The notes under the pieces are model-generated. The model was not told the origin of the DNA, did no database searches, and saw nothing but the letters and a program-made list of their open reading frames with translations. Both the position numbers and the translations under genes were made by a program. Source: CAXBNB01 sp040222275 (GTDB taxonomy: Bacteria; Bacteroidota; Bacteroidia; Cytophagales; Cyclobacteriaceae). From it: DNA of 64,000 nucleotides. Location of the stretch: NCBI GenBank assembly GCA_040222275.1, contig JAVKDJ010000073.1, positions 52,481 to 116,480 on the forward strand, written 5' to 3'. Below, piece after piece: positions 8,873-17,909 of the stretch (position 1 is the stretch's first letter; every line of letters begins with the position of its first letter).

Positions 8873-10705
8873 ATGAAATACCCGGTTTACTTACTCGCCA
8901 TTTTGTTGGCATTTTCTTCATGTGAAACCAAGAAAAAGAATGTCATTTTCATTCTAGCCGATGACCTTGGCTGGAAAGACCTGCAATGCTACGGGTCTGA
9001 CTTTTACGAAACACCCAACATCGATGCTTTGGCTGCTTCGGGGGTAATGTTTACCAATGCCTATACAGCCAGTCCATTATGCTCACCTACCCGGGCAAGT
9101 ATATTGACCGGACAGGAGCCAGGACGCCTGCGTTTCACCACACCTTCCGGCCATGTAAAAGCGGAAGTGCTTGATCCCGTAGAAACTACATCAGCCGATC
9201 CCGTTCACAAAACAGCCACACCGGAAACGAGAACCAGGCTACCAAATGAATACCTCACCTTTGCCGAAGTGCTGAAAGAAAACGGTTATGCCACTGCCTT
9301 TATGGGCAAGTGGCATTTGGGAAGGGAGCCTTACATTCCGGAAAACCAAGGGTTTGATACCGTTGTAGGTGGCCGGGAACACCCTGGCCCTCCCCCACCG
9401 GGGCACTTTTTTGCACCATGGAATTGCGAGACACTACCAGTGGTACCTGAAGGCACGCATGTATCAGACGTACTCACAGATGAGGCAATCAAGTATATGA
9501 AAGAACAAAAAGAAAACCCGTTTCTGCTTTGTCTTTGGTACTATGACGTGCATGCACCGTTTCAGGCAAAACAAGACTTGATCGATAAATACAAAGGTAA
9601 ACTCAACAAAGACCATATTCAGCGATCCGCCATTATGGGTGGTATGATTGAAACCATGGACACCAACATAGGAAGGGTTATGGCTTCACTTAAAGAATTG
9701 GGGCTGGACGAAAACACCATAGTGGTATTTACTTCCGACAATGGCGGTAATATGTATGACGGCCCTGAAGGTACCGTACCTACCAACAACTACCCACTTC
9801 GAGCCGGAAAAGGCAACAATTACGAGGGGGGTGTTCGAGTGCCCCATATTGTCAAAGTTCCGGAAATCACACCCCGTGGGCTGGTATCAAAAGTGGTCAC
9901 TTCCACTGTAGATCATTACAAAACCCTTCTGGAATTATTGGATATCCCCTTCCCGGAAAACCTTTTAACAGATGGGGTAAGTTATGTAGATGCCTTAAAG
10001 GGCAAAGAATACGAAAGAGCACCGATCTATTCCACCTTCTGCCACAATGTGGTAGCCACAGGCAACAGGGCAAATATTTCCATGCGCCAGGGACCCTGGA
10101 GGTTGTACAAATTTTACTACGACGGCCCCAATCAGGAACATCGCTATGAACTCTACAACCTAGATGACGACATTGGAGAAAAAAACAACCTGGCGGCCCA
10201 CATGCCCGAAAAAGTAACCGAAATGGTAGCAAAACTGGATGCACATGCAGAAGAAGCTGAAATCCTGTTGCCACAAAAAAATGAAAACTATTCCGGAAAT
10301 GTGGCTGATGCCTGGATCGGGTCTGAGGACACAAAAATATCGGCCTCCAACCAAGGCATTCACATAGAATCAACTGGCAGCAACCCTTCCATAGAAACAG
10401 TTTATACCCCAAATATCACAGGAAAATACAAATTAAATTTTGAAATGAAATCCAGCAGTTCCGGGAGTGCCAGTGTTTCATGGCGGTCAAATGGAGAGAA
10501 AGACTATGCTGTTGAAAATTCAGCTGTATTTAATGCAATCCATGATGGTGAATGGCAAAGTTATTCAGTCGAAATAAATCTAAAAAAGACACTGGGCAAA
10601 CTCAAAATCAGCCCATCCAATGCAATTGGAAATGTGACGATTCGAAATGTACAATTGACCACACTGGACGGGTACTATATCCGGGACTGGCCGATTTCAA
10701 TTTGA
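8873..10705 (+). CDS. S1-type sulfatase (C-S-P-T-R), lipoprotein with C-terminal beta-domain
   Basis: A formylglycine-dependent sulfatase of 610 residues. The lipoprotein signal ends AFSSC (Cys 17). The metal-binding ADDLGWKD motif and the maturation motif C70-S-P-T-R74 followed by ASILTGQ are canonical, as are GKWHLG and TSDNGG further on. After the sulfatase fold (to about residue 480) comes an extra segment of about 125 residues (SGSASVSWRSNGEKDYAVEN) that looks like a beta-sandwich binding domain. Cys70 must be converted to formylglycine to be active; no maturase gene is in the window. The sulfated position or sugar cannot be told from sequence. Confidence 0.92.
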   Translation: MKYPVYLLAILLAFSSCETKKKNVIFILADDLGWKDLQCYGSDFYETPNIDALAASGVMFTNAYTASPLCSPTRASILTGQEPGRLRFTTPSGHVKAEVLDPVETTSADPVHKTATPETRTRLPNEYLTFAEVLKENGYATAFMGKWHLGREPYIPENQGFDTVVGGREHPGPPPPGHFFAPWNCETLPVVPEGTHVSDVLTDEAIKYMKEQKENPFLLCLWYYDVHAPFQAKQDLIDKYKGKLNKDHIQRSAIMGGMIETMDTNIGRVMASLKELGLDENTIVVFTSDNGGNMYDGPEGTVPTNNYPLRAGKGNNYEGGVRVPHIVKVPEITPRGLVSKVVTSTVDHYKTLLELLDIPFPENLLTDGVSYVDALKGKEYERAPIYSTFCHNVVATGNRANISMRQGPWRLYKFYYDGPNQEHRYELYNLDDDIGEKNNLAAHMPEKVTEMVAKLDAHAEEAEILLPQKNENYSGNVADAWIGSEDTKISASNQGIHIESTGSNPSIETVYTPNITGKYKLNFEMKSSSSGSASVSWRSNGEKDYAVENSAVFNAIHDGEWQSYSVEINLKKTLGKLKISPSNAIGNVTIRNVQLTTLDGYYIRDWPISI

Positions 10706-10726
10706 ATCTGAAAATGAGATGCAACT

Positions 10727-11818
10727 ATGAAAACATATGTACTCCTCACCACAATTATACTTTTCATCCTTCAATGGACACATCTCCCTGCCCAAACAAA
10801 TGTCAGCATCAAAGGAAACCAATTCTATATCAACGGCAAGCCCACTTACGAAGGCAGAACCTGGAGAAACTATAAAATTGAAGGGTTGTTGATCAACTCA
10901 CGGATGGTTCAGGGAATATTCGATGACCTGAACCCCAAGAGTGTTCAGTCATTTGCCTATCCTGACACAAAAGAGTGGGATGCACAACGCAACAATGAAG
11001 AGTTCGTTGCTGCCATGAGTGAGTGGTATAGCCACGGGCTCAATTCTTTCACCCTGAATATGCAAGGTGGAAGCCCGTACGGATATGGAAACAAGACATG
11101 CCTGAACCCTGGGTTTCACCCCAATGGTTCTCTCAGGCAAGCCTATATGGATCGACTTGAAAATATACTCAAGGAGGCCGACAGGCTTGGAATGGTGGTC
11201 ATTTTGGGTTTCTTTTATTTCGGTCAGGACCAAAACCTGGAAAACGAGCAAGCGATAGTCAACGCCACAAACAACATGGTGAATTGGTTGCATAGCAAAC
11301 CCTACAGGAATGTGTTGATAGAGGTATCGAATGAAACCCATGCCAATGGGGCCTATGATCACGAGATACTATTGCCCCATCGCATTCACGAACTGATAAA
11401 ACTGGTAAAGTCAAATAAAAAAGACGGCTATGTTTTCCCAGTAGGAACAAGCTTTGGAGGCTGCAAAGTACCAACAGAAAATGTGGTTAAGGTGTCTGAC
11501 TACATCCTCATCCACGGAAATGGGGCCAAGGAGCCAAGGCAAATACAGGAATTAATCGACGCGACTAAAAATGTCAAAGGGTACAAAGGAAAGCCTATAG
11601 TAATCAATGAAGATGACCACTACAATTTTGACAATGAGGTCAACAACTTCACAACTGCGTTGAAAAACTACGTTTCCTGGGGATACTTTGATTTCAGGTT
11701 TCCGGGAGAAACTGACATCAAAGAGGGGTACCAAAGTGTGCCTGTTGACTGGGGCATCAACTCCAAAAGAAAGAAGGAATTTTTCAACTATGTGAAAGAA
11801 ATCACTGGTGGAAACTAG
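10727..11818 (+). CDS. GH-A clan TIM-barrel glycoside hydrolase (GH5-like), secreted
   Basis: 363 residues with a Sec signal (ending HLPAQ). The sequence fits a clan GH-A (beta/alpha)8 barrel. An Asn-Glu pair in LIEVSNETHA puts the acid/base at Glu203. A second Glu in KPIVINEDDHYN (Glu295) sits where the nucleophile of strand 7 is expected. The N-terminal part (FYINGKPTYEGRTWRNYKIE) resembles the start of cellulase-like proteins that act on plant or algal glycans. I cannot assign the exact family. It begins 21 bases after the preceding sulfatase stop and ends 8 bases before the next sulfatase start, so the three are almost surely cotranscribed. Confidence 0.72.
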   Translation: MKTYVLLTTIILFILQWTHLPAQTNVSIKGNQFYINGKPTYEGRTWRNYKIEGLLINSRMVQGIFDDLNPKSVQSFAYPDTKEWDAQRNNEEFVAAMSEWYSHGLNSFTLNMQGGSPYGYGNKTCLNPGFHPNGSLRQAYMDRLENILKEADRLGMVVILGFFYFGQDQNLENEQAIVNATNNMVNWLHSKPYRNVLIEVSNETHANGAYDHEILLPHRIHELIKLVKSNKKDGYVFPVGTSFGGCKVPTENVVKVSDYILIHGNGAKEPRQIQELIDATKNVKGYKGKPIVINEDDHYNFDNEVNNFTTALKNYVSWGYFDFRFPGETDIKEGYQSVPVDWGINSKRKKEFFNYVKEITGGN

Positions 11819-11826
11819 AGGAAAGC

Positions 11827-13431
11827 ATGAAAGCATTTTGCCAAATACTGATCCTTTTTGCCATCGTTTTTCAAAGTTGTCAACGTTATAAACAGACCAC
11901 AAAAAAAGAAGCGAACAAACGGCCCAATGTCATCCTAATCATCACCGATGATATGGGCTATTCAGATATTGGCTGCTACGGTGGCGAGATACAAACACCT
12001 GCCCTCGACCAACTGGCCTCTTCGGGAATTAAGTTTTCCCAATTCTACAACGGGGGAAAATGCGAACCATCACGTGCGATAATCACTACCGGGCATTATT
12101 ACCATACCACCCGAAACCAGCTTTGGAAAGATAATTTGCCCAGTTTTGGAGACGTGATGAGCCAGGCAGGCTACCGAACCATGATGGTGGGTAAATGGCA
12201 TGCAAAAGGAAAGCCATGGGAAAGGGGCTTTCACAGAACCTTTGGACATATGAGTGGAGCCACAGACTTTTATGTAGGTGACAAAAGTTTTCAGCTTGAC
12301 GGAAACACATGGGAGGTGCCAAAAACGGGCTTTTACAACACAGACGCCAACACCGACTTTGCCATTAAATTTATCAAAGAAGAAAAAGGGAAACACCCGG
12401 ACAAGCCTTTCTTCATGTACCTGGGGTATAATGCCCCCCACAGCCCCATTCAGGCTCCAAGAGAGGATGTAGAAAAATATATAGGAAAGTACAGAAAGGG
12501 CTGGGATGCCATCCGAAAGGAACGATTCGAACGTCAAAAACAAATGGGGTTGATGAATGAAGGCTGGAAAATTACACCCAGACCTGAAAATATCCATGCC
12601 TGGAATTTGTTGTCCGAAAAAGAAAAGGATTTTGAGGATTTAAGAATGGCAACTTATGCTGCCATGATCGACCGGGTAGATCAGGGTATTGCAAAAATCA
12701 TCAGGCAATTGGAAGAAATGAACATCAGGGACAACACTCTGATCATGTTCGTCAATGACAATGGAGGAAGTCCTTATGACCGGGTCAGAGGAAATGGACG
12801 TCCATTCAACAGCCCAAGGTCACACTGGAATGTGGGCCTTGGCTGGGCAAACTGTTCCAACACGCCTTTCAAATACTACAAAAGGACACAACACAACGGT
12901 GGAAACATGACCCCTTTTATTGCTTCCTGGCCGGGAGTAATAGACGCTAGAAAAGGCTATTTTGATGAATCGAGCCACCTCATGGACATCATGCCAACCC
13001 TGATTGATGTAGCCCGAATAGAATACCCGACTACATTTAAGGGATTGAAAATCCCTGAACTTCCCGGAAAATCCCTGGTTCCATTTTTCAAGAATGAAAA
13101 ACGGGCCCTGCATGATACCCTATACTTTTCATTGTTTCGCAACCATGCCGTCCTCCTTGACAATTGGAAACTGGTGACAGCCTATGACCAACCCTGGGCT
13201 CTATATGATCTGGATGCAGACCGCACAGAGACTACTGATTTGTTCTCTGAAAACCCGGAAAAGGCCAAAGAATTATTAACCGTGTGGAATAATTTGAAAG
13301 CCAGGCAAGGAAAATTTATTGATAACAGGGCGCAAGGAGAAGCAGAACCTAAACGAGCCTTTGTTTATGATGATGGAGGAAATTTACTACCTCCACAGAA
13401 AGAATTGAAAGCAGTTCCATTAGCCCAATGA
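11827..13431 (+). CDS. S1-type sulfatase (C-E-P-S-R), lipoprotein
   Basis: 534 residues with a lipoprotein signal ending VFQSC (Cys 18). Metal-site Asp residues lie in LIITDDMGYSD, and the maturation motif is C79-E-P-S-R83. Further family motifs are MVGKWHAKG, GYNAPHSPI and FVNDNGGSP. It belongs to the arylsulfatase A-like S1 group, which hydrolyses sulfate esters. The Arg-rich segment around residues 220-240 (KERFERQKQMGL) is also present in the later sulfatase with the C-V-T-S-R motif, so those two are likely relatives. Substrate unknown. Confidence 0.92.
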   Translation: MKAFCQILILFAIVFQSCQRYKQTTKKEANKRPNVILIITDDMGYSDIGCYGGEIQTPALDQLASSGIKFSQFYNGGKCEPSRAIITTGHYYHTTRNQLWKDNLPSFGDVMSQAGYRTMMVGKWHAKGKPWERGFHRTFGHMSGATDFYVGDKSFQLDGNTWEVPKTGFYNTDANTDFAIKFIKEEKGKHPDKPFFMYLGYNAPHSPIQAPREDVEKYIGKYRKGWDAIRKERFERQKQMGLMNEGWKITPRPENIHAWNLLSEKEKDFEDLRMATYAAMIDRVDQGIAKIIRQLEEMNIRDNTLIMFVNDNGGSPYDRVRGNGRPFNSPRSHWNVGLGWANCSNTPFKYYKRTQHNGGNMTPFIASWPGVIDARKGYFDESSHLMDIMPTLIDVARIEYPTTFKGLKIPELPGKSLVPFFKNEKRALHDTLYFSLFRNHAVLLDNWKLVTAYDQPWALYDLDADRTETTDLFSENPEKAKELLTVWNNLKARQGKFIDNRAQGEAEPKRAFVYDDGGNLLPPQKELKAVPLAQ

Positions 13432-13546
13432 AAGCCAATAAGCATTACCTAACATCCAGGCCACAAGACATTTACAAGGTGTCTATGGGTTGTTGGTTAT
13501 ACCGTAAAATCAAAATTCAACAATACAACTCAAGTCAATTTTCGTT

Positions 13547-16420
13547 ATGTATAAATTAGCAAAATCATTCTCATTAGCCGCGCTATTTTCGATTTTAGTG
13601 GTACCAGTATTTTCGGCCACCATTATACTCACCAGCGACCAGCAACTCAACGACCTACTTGACCCTGACAAGAAAATAGACCTTTCTACGGGTTTCACCA
13701 AGCGATATGCCAGCTTAAGGGATGTTTGCGAAGAAGCCAAAAAGAAAGGCGACCATACCCTGACCATAGCCTTTGATGAGTTTTTCAGGCAATACAGGGA
13801 CCAGGCAGCCACTGAGAGAAAACTCACACCAGATATGGACGAGTACGTGGACAAGATCAAGGTGATTGCTGATTTTGCTTCCAAATACGGAATGGGTATG
13901 GGGTTGAGCCTTTTAAGTCCACTCGAACTTGGGCCTGCTTTCAAAAACCAAACCGGGGAAAATGGCTCATGGCTGCACTACAAGGTTGGTCTTCGGGATC
14001 CAAACACCGGTAAGTTTCACGTACCACTATGGCAGCAACTGATATGGTCAAATAACAAGGGAAATTTTTCTCTGAAATTGAAGGGATATAGAGCCTATGC
14101 TTTTAAGGAAAATCACCTTCCGGGCACTCCATTCAAATCTGTTGATCGGGATGATATTCAGGCACTAAGTAACGTGTCATTTGATGAGTGGGCCGTTGGT
14201 AAACCGGATGCTGATGCCAGCAAAATGAATACAAACTCCTGGAGTTCGCCAACCGGGTCAAATACCAAAAGTGACAGGGCCAAACGGGTCAGCGTCTACT
14301 CCGATGGTTCGGATGAATTCAAGGGCTATGACAGGGTGCTTGTACTTTTGGAATATGAGGTGCCGGAAATGGAATACTTTAGCCCAAAGGCTTTGCCCTT
14401 CCTGAAGGATTTGCTGGATAAATATAATGACCGGGGCATCAAGATTCAGCATTTCTACTCAGATGAAATGCACATTCAGCAGGACTGGATCTATTTCGAA
14501 CATCACGACAATGGTCAGTTTGCCCAGCGTTACTACGCCCCTACAATGGGCAAACTGTATCAAGAAAAATTTGGAGTTCCATTTGAAGAAAAAGACATTC
14601 TGTATTTTGTTTATGGCCCTGACATTGACACAAAAAACGCCACTGCTCCTAAGAATGTTCAATATGTTTTTGGCTCTACAAAAGAAGAGATAAACCAGAC
14701 TTATCTGTTCAGAGACCGATACTATAAGCTGCTCAATAATCATGTGGTCGATTTGTTTAAGGATGCCAAGCAATATGCCAGTGAAATATTTGGCGTAGAT
14801 GATTTTGGAACCTTTGGTCACTCCTCTTGGGCAGAAAGCCCAACGGTCGATTTGTGGAATATCGGAAAAAATGAGCTACATGCCTATAAGTATGAATACA
14901 CTCCCAATTTTGTTTGGGGCAATACGGTACAGCAGGCTGCAGCTGCTTGCTACGACTACTTCAAGTGGGGCGAGTATCTGGAACCAACCAGAAACGATTT
15001 TGCAGAGTTGGGTTGGAATGATAGAAACTACTACGGTGCAGCCATGTCAGCTTCCATAGGCGTGCTAAACAGGATACCCAAATCATATCCAGCTTTTTGG
15101 GGCATGCCGCAAAAGGTTAAAGAAAGAAAAGCGGCAATTAATGATGCCTACGGCGGGAGGATCAAATCAAAGTCTTTAGAGAAAATTACTGGTGGTGTGC
15201 ATCGCGATGTGGATGTACTGATGCTCTACCCCATGAACCTTGTTGCCGTGGAAGAAAGGTTTGGCAGTTGGATGACCCAGTACGGCTATGCCAATTTTAT
15301 TACAGCCGAAAAACTGCTGGAACTAGGCTCTGTCAATGATAAAGGAGAAATCCAAATCAAGGACAAGAAGTATAGCAGCCTGGTGGCCCTCTTCGAACCG
15401 CTTCCCCAAAAAGGACTGTTGACAATGATGAGCCAACTTAAAAGTAAAGGAGGAAAGGTTTTTTGGTTTGGCCCACCTCCGGTTTTGGATGGAAATGGTG
15501 AAAGTTGCCAAGCTCAATGGGAAGACATTTTCAGTGTGAAGTACACATCAGAAAACCTGACAGGGAAGTTAGCCCCAGGGATGAGAATTGATTTCACAGG
15601 AAAGCTTGGGGACGTTCCAAATCAATATATCCTGAGCGATTTTATGATCGACCACATCTATCCTATCGAAGCACAAAGCAGCAATATGGCATTAGCTTTT
15701 TGCGACAATCAATTGGTAGGTGCAGGAAAGGATGGCGCTTATTACTTTGGCTTTCGTCCAAGGGATGATCAGTCTGCAAGTCTAGGCTATGAAACGAGAA
15801 CGTTGTTCGAAATTCTTGACAAGCTAGGAGCCTATCCATCTACCGGAAAATTTTCAGGTATTAATGACAATACAGAGCATATTTCCAGGACGACTGATTA
15901 CCTGGCCACCCGTTTTCCTAATGGTGCAACAGCCGTAGTTCGACATTACAAAAACCATAAGGAGACCTGGCCAGGTGGTTTTTCCAGAAACGATGAAGAA
16001 GATGCCAAGGTGTTGGCATCTAATCCTCTCCCACCCGGGGATATCAGCGTGGAAGATTTCAAAGTCAATGGTCATGTATTGGATTTCGATGGATACTTGA
16101 ACATGGCATTCAGGACTGATGAGCAACAGCAATTGACTGCATTTGAAGGTCGAAATTGCAAGAAAGTATCTGTAGATGGAACCACCTATACATTCTCTGA
16201 TTCAGCATTGGAAATGATAGCCTTCAACCAATCTGCAAATTCTTATGAGATAATGGTGAAAGGTACCGGGAAAGTCTCTATTCCGGTTTTTCTAAAGGCA
16301 AGAAAGATGTTTCGCCTTTACGATCAAAACAACAAAAGAATCAAATACACAATAAAGCAAAACGCCATTGAATTTGAAGTAAATGCCCAAACCTCCGGGA
16401 AATGGCTAACATTAAAATGA
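13547..16420 (+). CDS. Large secreted protein, candidate novel TIM-barrel glycoside hydrolase
   Basis: 957 residues with a Sec signal (ending VPVFSA). I do not recognise a family with confidence. The first two-thirds reads as a barrel: an early segment MGMGLSLLSPLELGP, then KIQHFYSDEMHIQQDW with Asp306/Glu307, then FGVDDFGTFGHSSWAESP, all of the kind that carry carboxylates in glycosidases. The middle part (VDVLMLYPMNLVAVEERFGS, then ITAEKLLELG and LKSKGGKVFWFG) resembles the amidotransferase-like domain that follows the barrel in GH42- and GH106-like enzymes. The C-terminus looks like a beta-sandwich. It sits between two sulfatase genes, so a hydrolase acting on the same sulfated glycan is likely (inference). 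Confidence 0.6.
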   Translation: MYKLAKSFSLAALFSILVVPVFSATIILTSDQQLNDLLDPDKKIDLSTGFTKRYASLRDVCEEAKKKGDHTLTIAFDEFFRQYRDQAATERKLTPDMDEYVDKIKVIADFASKYGMGMGLSLLSPLELGPAFKNQTGENGSWLHYKVGLRDPNTGKFHVPLWQQLIWSNNKGNFSLKLKGYRAYAFKENHLPGTPFKSVDRDDIQALSNVSFDEWAVGKPDADASKMNTNSWSSPTGSNTKSDRAKRVSVYSDGSDEFKGYDRVLVLLEYEVPEMEYFSPKALPFLKDLLDKYNDRGIKIQHFYSDEMHIQQDWIYFEHHDNGQFAQRYYAPTMGKLYQEKFGVPFEEKDILYFVYGPDIDTKNATAPKNVQYVFGSTKEEINQTYLFRDRYYKLLNNHVVDLFKDAKQYASEIFGVDDFGTFGHSSWAESPTVDLWNIGKNELHAYKYEYTPNFVWGNTVQQAAAACYDYFKWGEYLEPTRNDFAELGWNDRNYYGAAMSASIGVLNRIPKSYPAFWGMPQKVKERKAAINDAYGGRIKSKSLEKITGGVHRDVDVLMLYPMNLVAVEERFGSWMTQYGYANFITAEKLLELGSVNDKGEIQIKDKKYSSLVALFEPLPQKGLLTMMSQLKSKGGKVFWFGPPPVLDGNGESCQAQWEDIFSVKYTSENLTGKLAPGMRIDFTGKLGDVPNQYILSDFMIDHIYPIEAQSSNMALAFCDNQLVGAGKDGAYYFGFRPRDDQSASLGYETRTLFEILDKLGAYPSTGKFSGINDNTEHISRTTDYLATRFPNGATAVVRHYKNHKETWPGGFSRNDEEDAKVLASNPLPPGDISVEDFKVNGHVLDFDGYLNMAFRTDEQQQLTAFEGRNCKKVSVDGTTYTFSDSALEMIAFNQSANSYEIMVKGTGKVSIPVFLKARKMFRLYDQNNKRIKYTIKQNAIEFEVNAQTSGKWLTLK

Positions 16421-16443
16421 TTTGAAAAGAAATCTCGAAAACA

Positions 16444-17877
16444 ATGAAAATTCATTTAACTATTTTACTAATAATCGGCCTCAATACAAGTGTCTTGAGC
16501 CAAAGCAAACCAAACATCATTGTAATTTTCACCGACGATCAGGGCTATGCGGATCTAGGTGTGCAGGGAAGTGTGGATGATATCAAAACCCCAAACCTCG
16601 ATGAACTGGCCGCCAATGGTGTTCGGATGACTTCTGGTTATGTCACTGCCCCTCAATGTATTCCCTCCAGGGCAGCACTGATGACCGGGCGCTACCAGCA
16701 ACGTTTTGGGACAGACCACAACGGAACCATCCCCGTTCCACTGGAAGAAGTACTTATCTCTCAAAGGTTGTCCGAGGCGGGGTATGTCACCGGAATGACT
16801 GGTAAATGGCACCTGGAGCCAAACCATCAGCAACCGGAGTGGATCAGGGAAAACATCCCTGCTATTAAAGAGAAGGACCATTATATGCCAAGTGACATCC
16901 CATTAGATAAGAAGATGCCCTATTATCCTCCGGCCCGTGGCTTTCAGGAGTACTACTATGGCCCTATGTACAATATCCTGGCCAACTACGATCTACGTGG
17001 TAACAGCATCGAACAACAATGGCTGGAAGAAAGCGGCTTCAGGCTGGATAATCAGACCAATGCTGCGGTTACATTTATTGAGCGCAACAAGGACCAACCT
17101 TTCTTCTTTTACCTGCCCTATTTCGCACCACATGTGCCTTTGGAAGCAACAGAAAAATACCTGGCGAGGTTTCCCGGGGATATGCCAGAGCGCCGTAGGT
17201 ACTGCCTGGCCATGATGGCTGCAATCGATGATGGGGTGGGAAAAATTACGCAAACCCTGAAGAAACATGGCATTTATGAAAATACCCTCATCTTCTTTAT
17301 CAGCGATAATGGTGCCCCGCTAAAAATCCATAAAGAAGATATTCCACTAACCCATAAGGGAGGTGCCTGGGATGGTTCGCTCAACGACCCCTGGGTCGGG
17401 GAAAAAGGAATGATCTCAGAAGGCGGCATCCGGGTGCCATTCCTCATGTCCTGGCCTGCTGTGCTCCCAAAAGGCAAGGTGTATGACCGTCCGGTCATTT
17501 CCCTGGATATGGCTGCAACAGCTGTCGAGCTCGCCGGGGTGGAGAAGCCCAAAGAACTTGATGGTATCAACCTGATACCTTACCTGACAGGTGAGAAAGA
17601 AGGCGACCCACATGACGCTTTATTTTGGAGGTTTTGGGATCAGGCAGCTATAAGGGAAGGGAATTTCAAGTACTTGTCTGCCGGGGAAAGAGAGTTTTTG
17701 TTTGATGTATCCACAACAGAGCATGAAACAAAAAATTTGATTGACGAATTTCCAAAAAAGGCAAAATCGCTTAGAAAAAAGCTGGATAACTGGGCCAAAA
17801 AACTAAAAGACCCGGGAATTCCTGAAGGGCCGATAAGTCGTGAAAAAAAATGGTACGACCACTATTTCCAATTCTAA
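16444..17877 (+). CDS. S1-type sulfatase (C-I-P-S-R), secreted
   Basis: 477 residues, a compact sulfatase with a Sec signal (ending SVLSQ). The metal site is IFTDDQGYADLG and the maturation motif C72-I-P-S-R76 is followed by AALMTGRYQQRFG. MTGKWHL and FFISDNGAP are the other expected motifs. It begins 24 bases after the preceding gene's stop. No C-terminal extension is present. Specificity cannot be deduced. Confidence 0.93.
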   Translation: MKIHLTILLIIGLNTSVLSQSKPNIIVIFTDDQGYADLGVQGSVDDIKTPNLDELAANGVRMTSGYVTAPQCIPSRAALMTGRYQQRFGTDHNGTIPVPLEEVLISQRLSEAGYVTGMTGKWHLEPNHQQPEWIRENIPAIKEKDHYMPSDIPLDKKMPYYPPARGFQEYYYGPMYNILANYDLRGNSIEQQWLEESGFRLDNQTNAAVTFIERNKDQPFFFYLPYFAPHVPLEATEKYLARFPGDMPERRRYCLAMMAAIDDGVGKITQTLKKHGIYENTLIFFISDNGAPLKIHKEDIPLTHKGGAWDGSLNDPWVGEKGMISEGGIRVPFLMSWPAVLPKGKVYDRPVISLDMAATAVELAGVEKPKELDGINLIPYLTGEKEGDPHDALFWRFWDQAAIREGNFKYLSAGEREFLFDVSTTEHETKNLIDEFPKKAKSLRKKLDNWAKKLKDPGIPEGPISREKKWYDHYFQF

Positions 17878-17909
17878 AGAGCACACAACCCATACAATGA
17901 ATTTTATTC

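Noticed and set aside
9897..10412. 171-codon minus-strand open frame
   Set aside because: Opposite the 3' part of a sulfatase gene; Cys- and His-rich low-sense translation typical of antisense frames.
12070..12597. 175-codon minus-strand open frame
   Set aside because: Antisense to the C-E-P-S-R sulfatase; no domain or start context.
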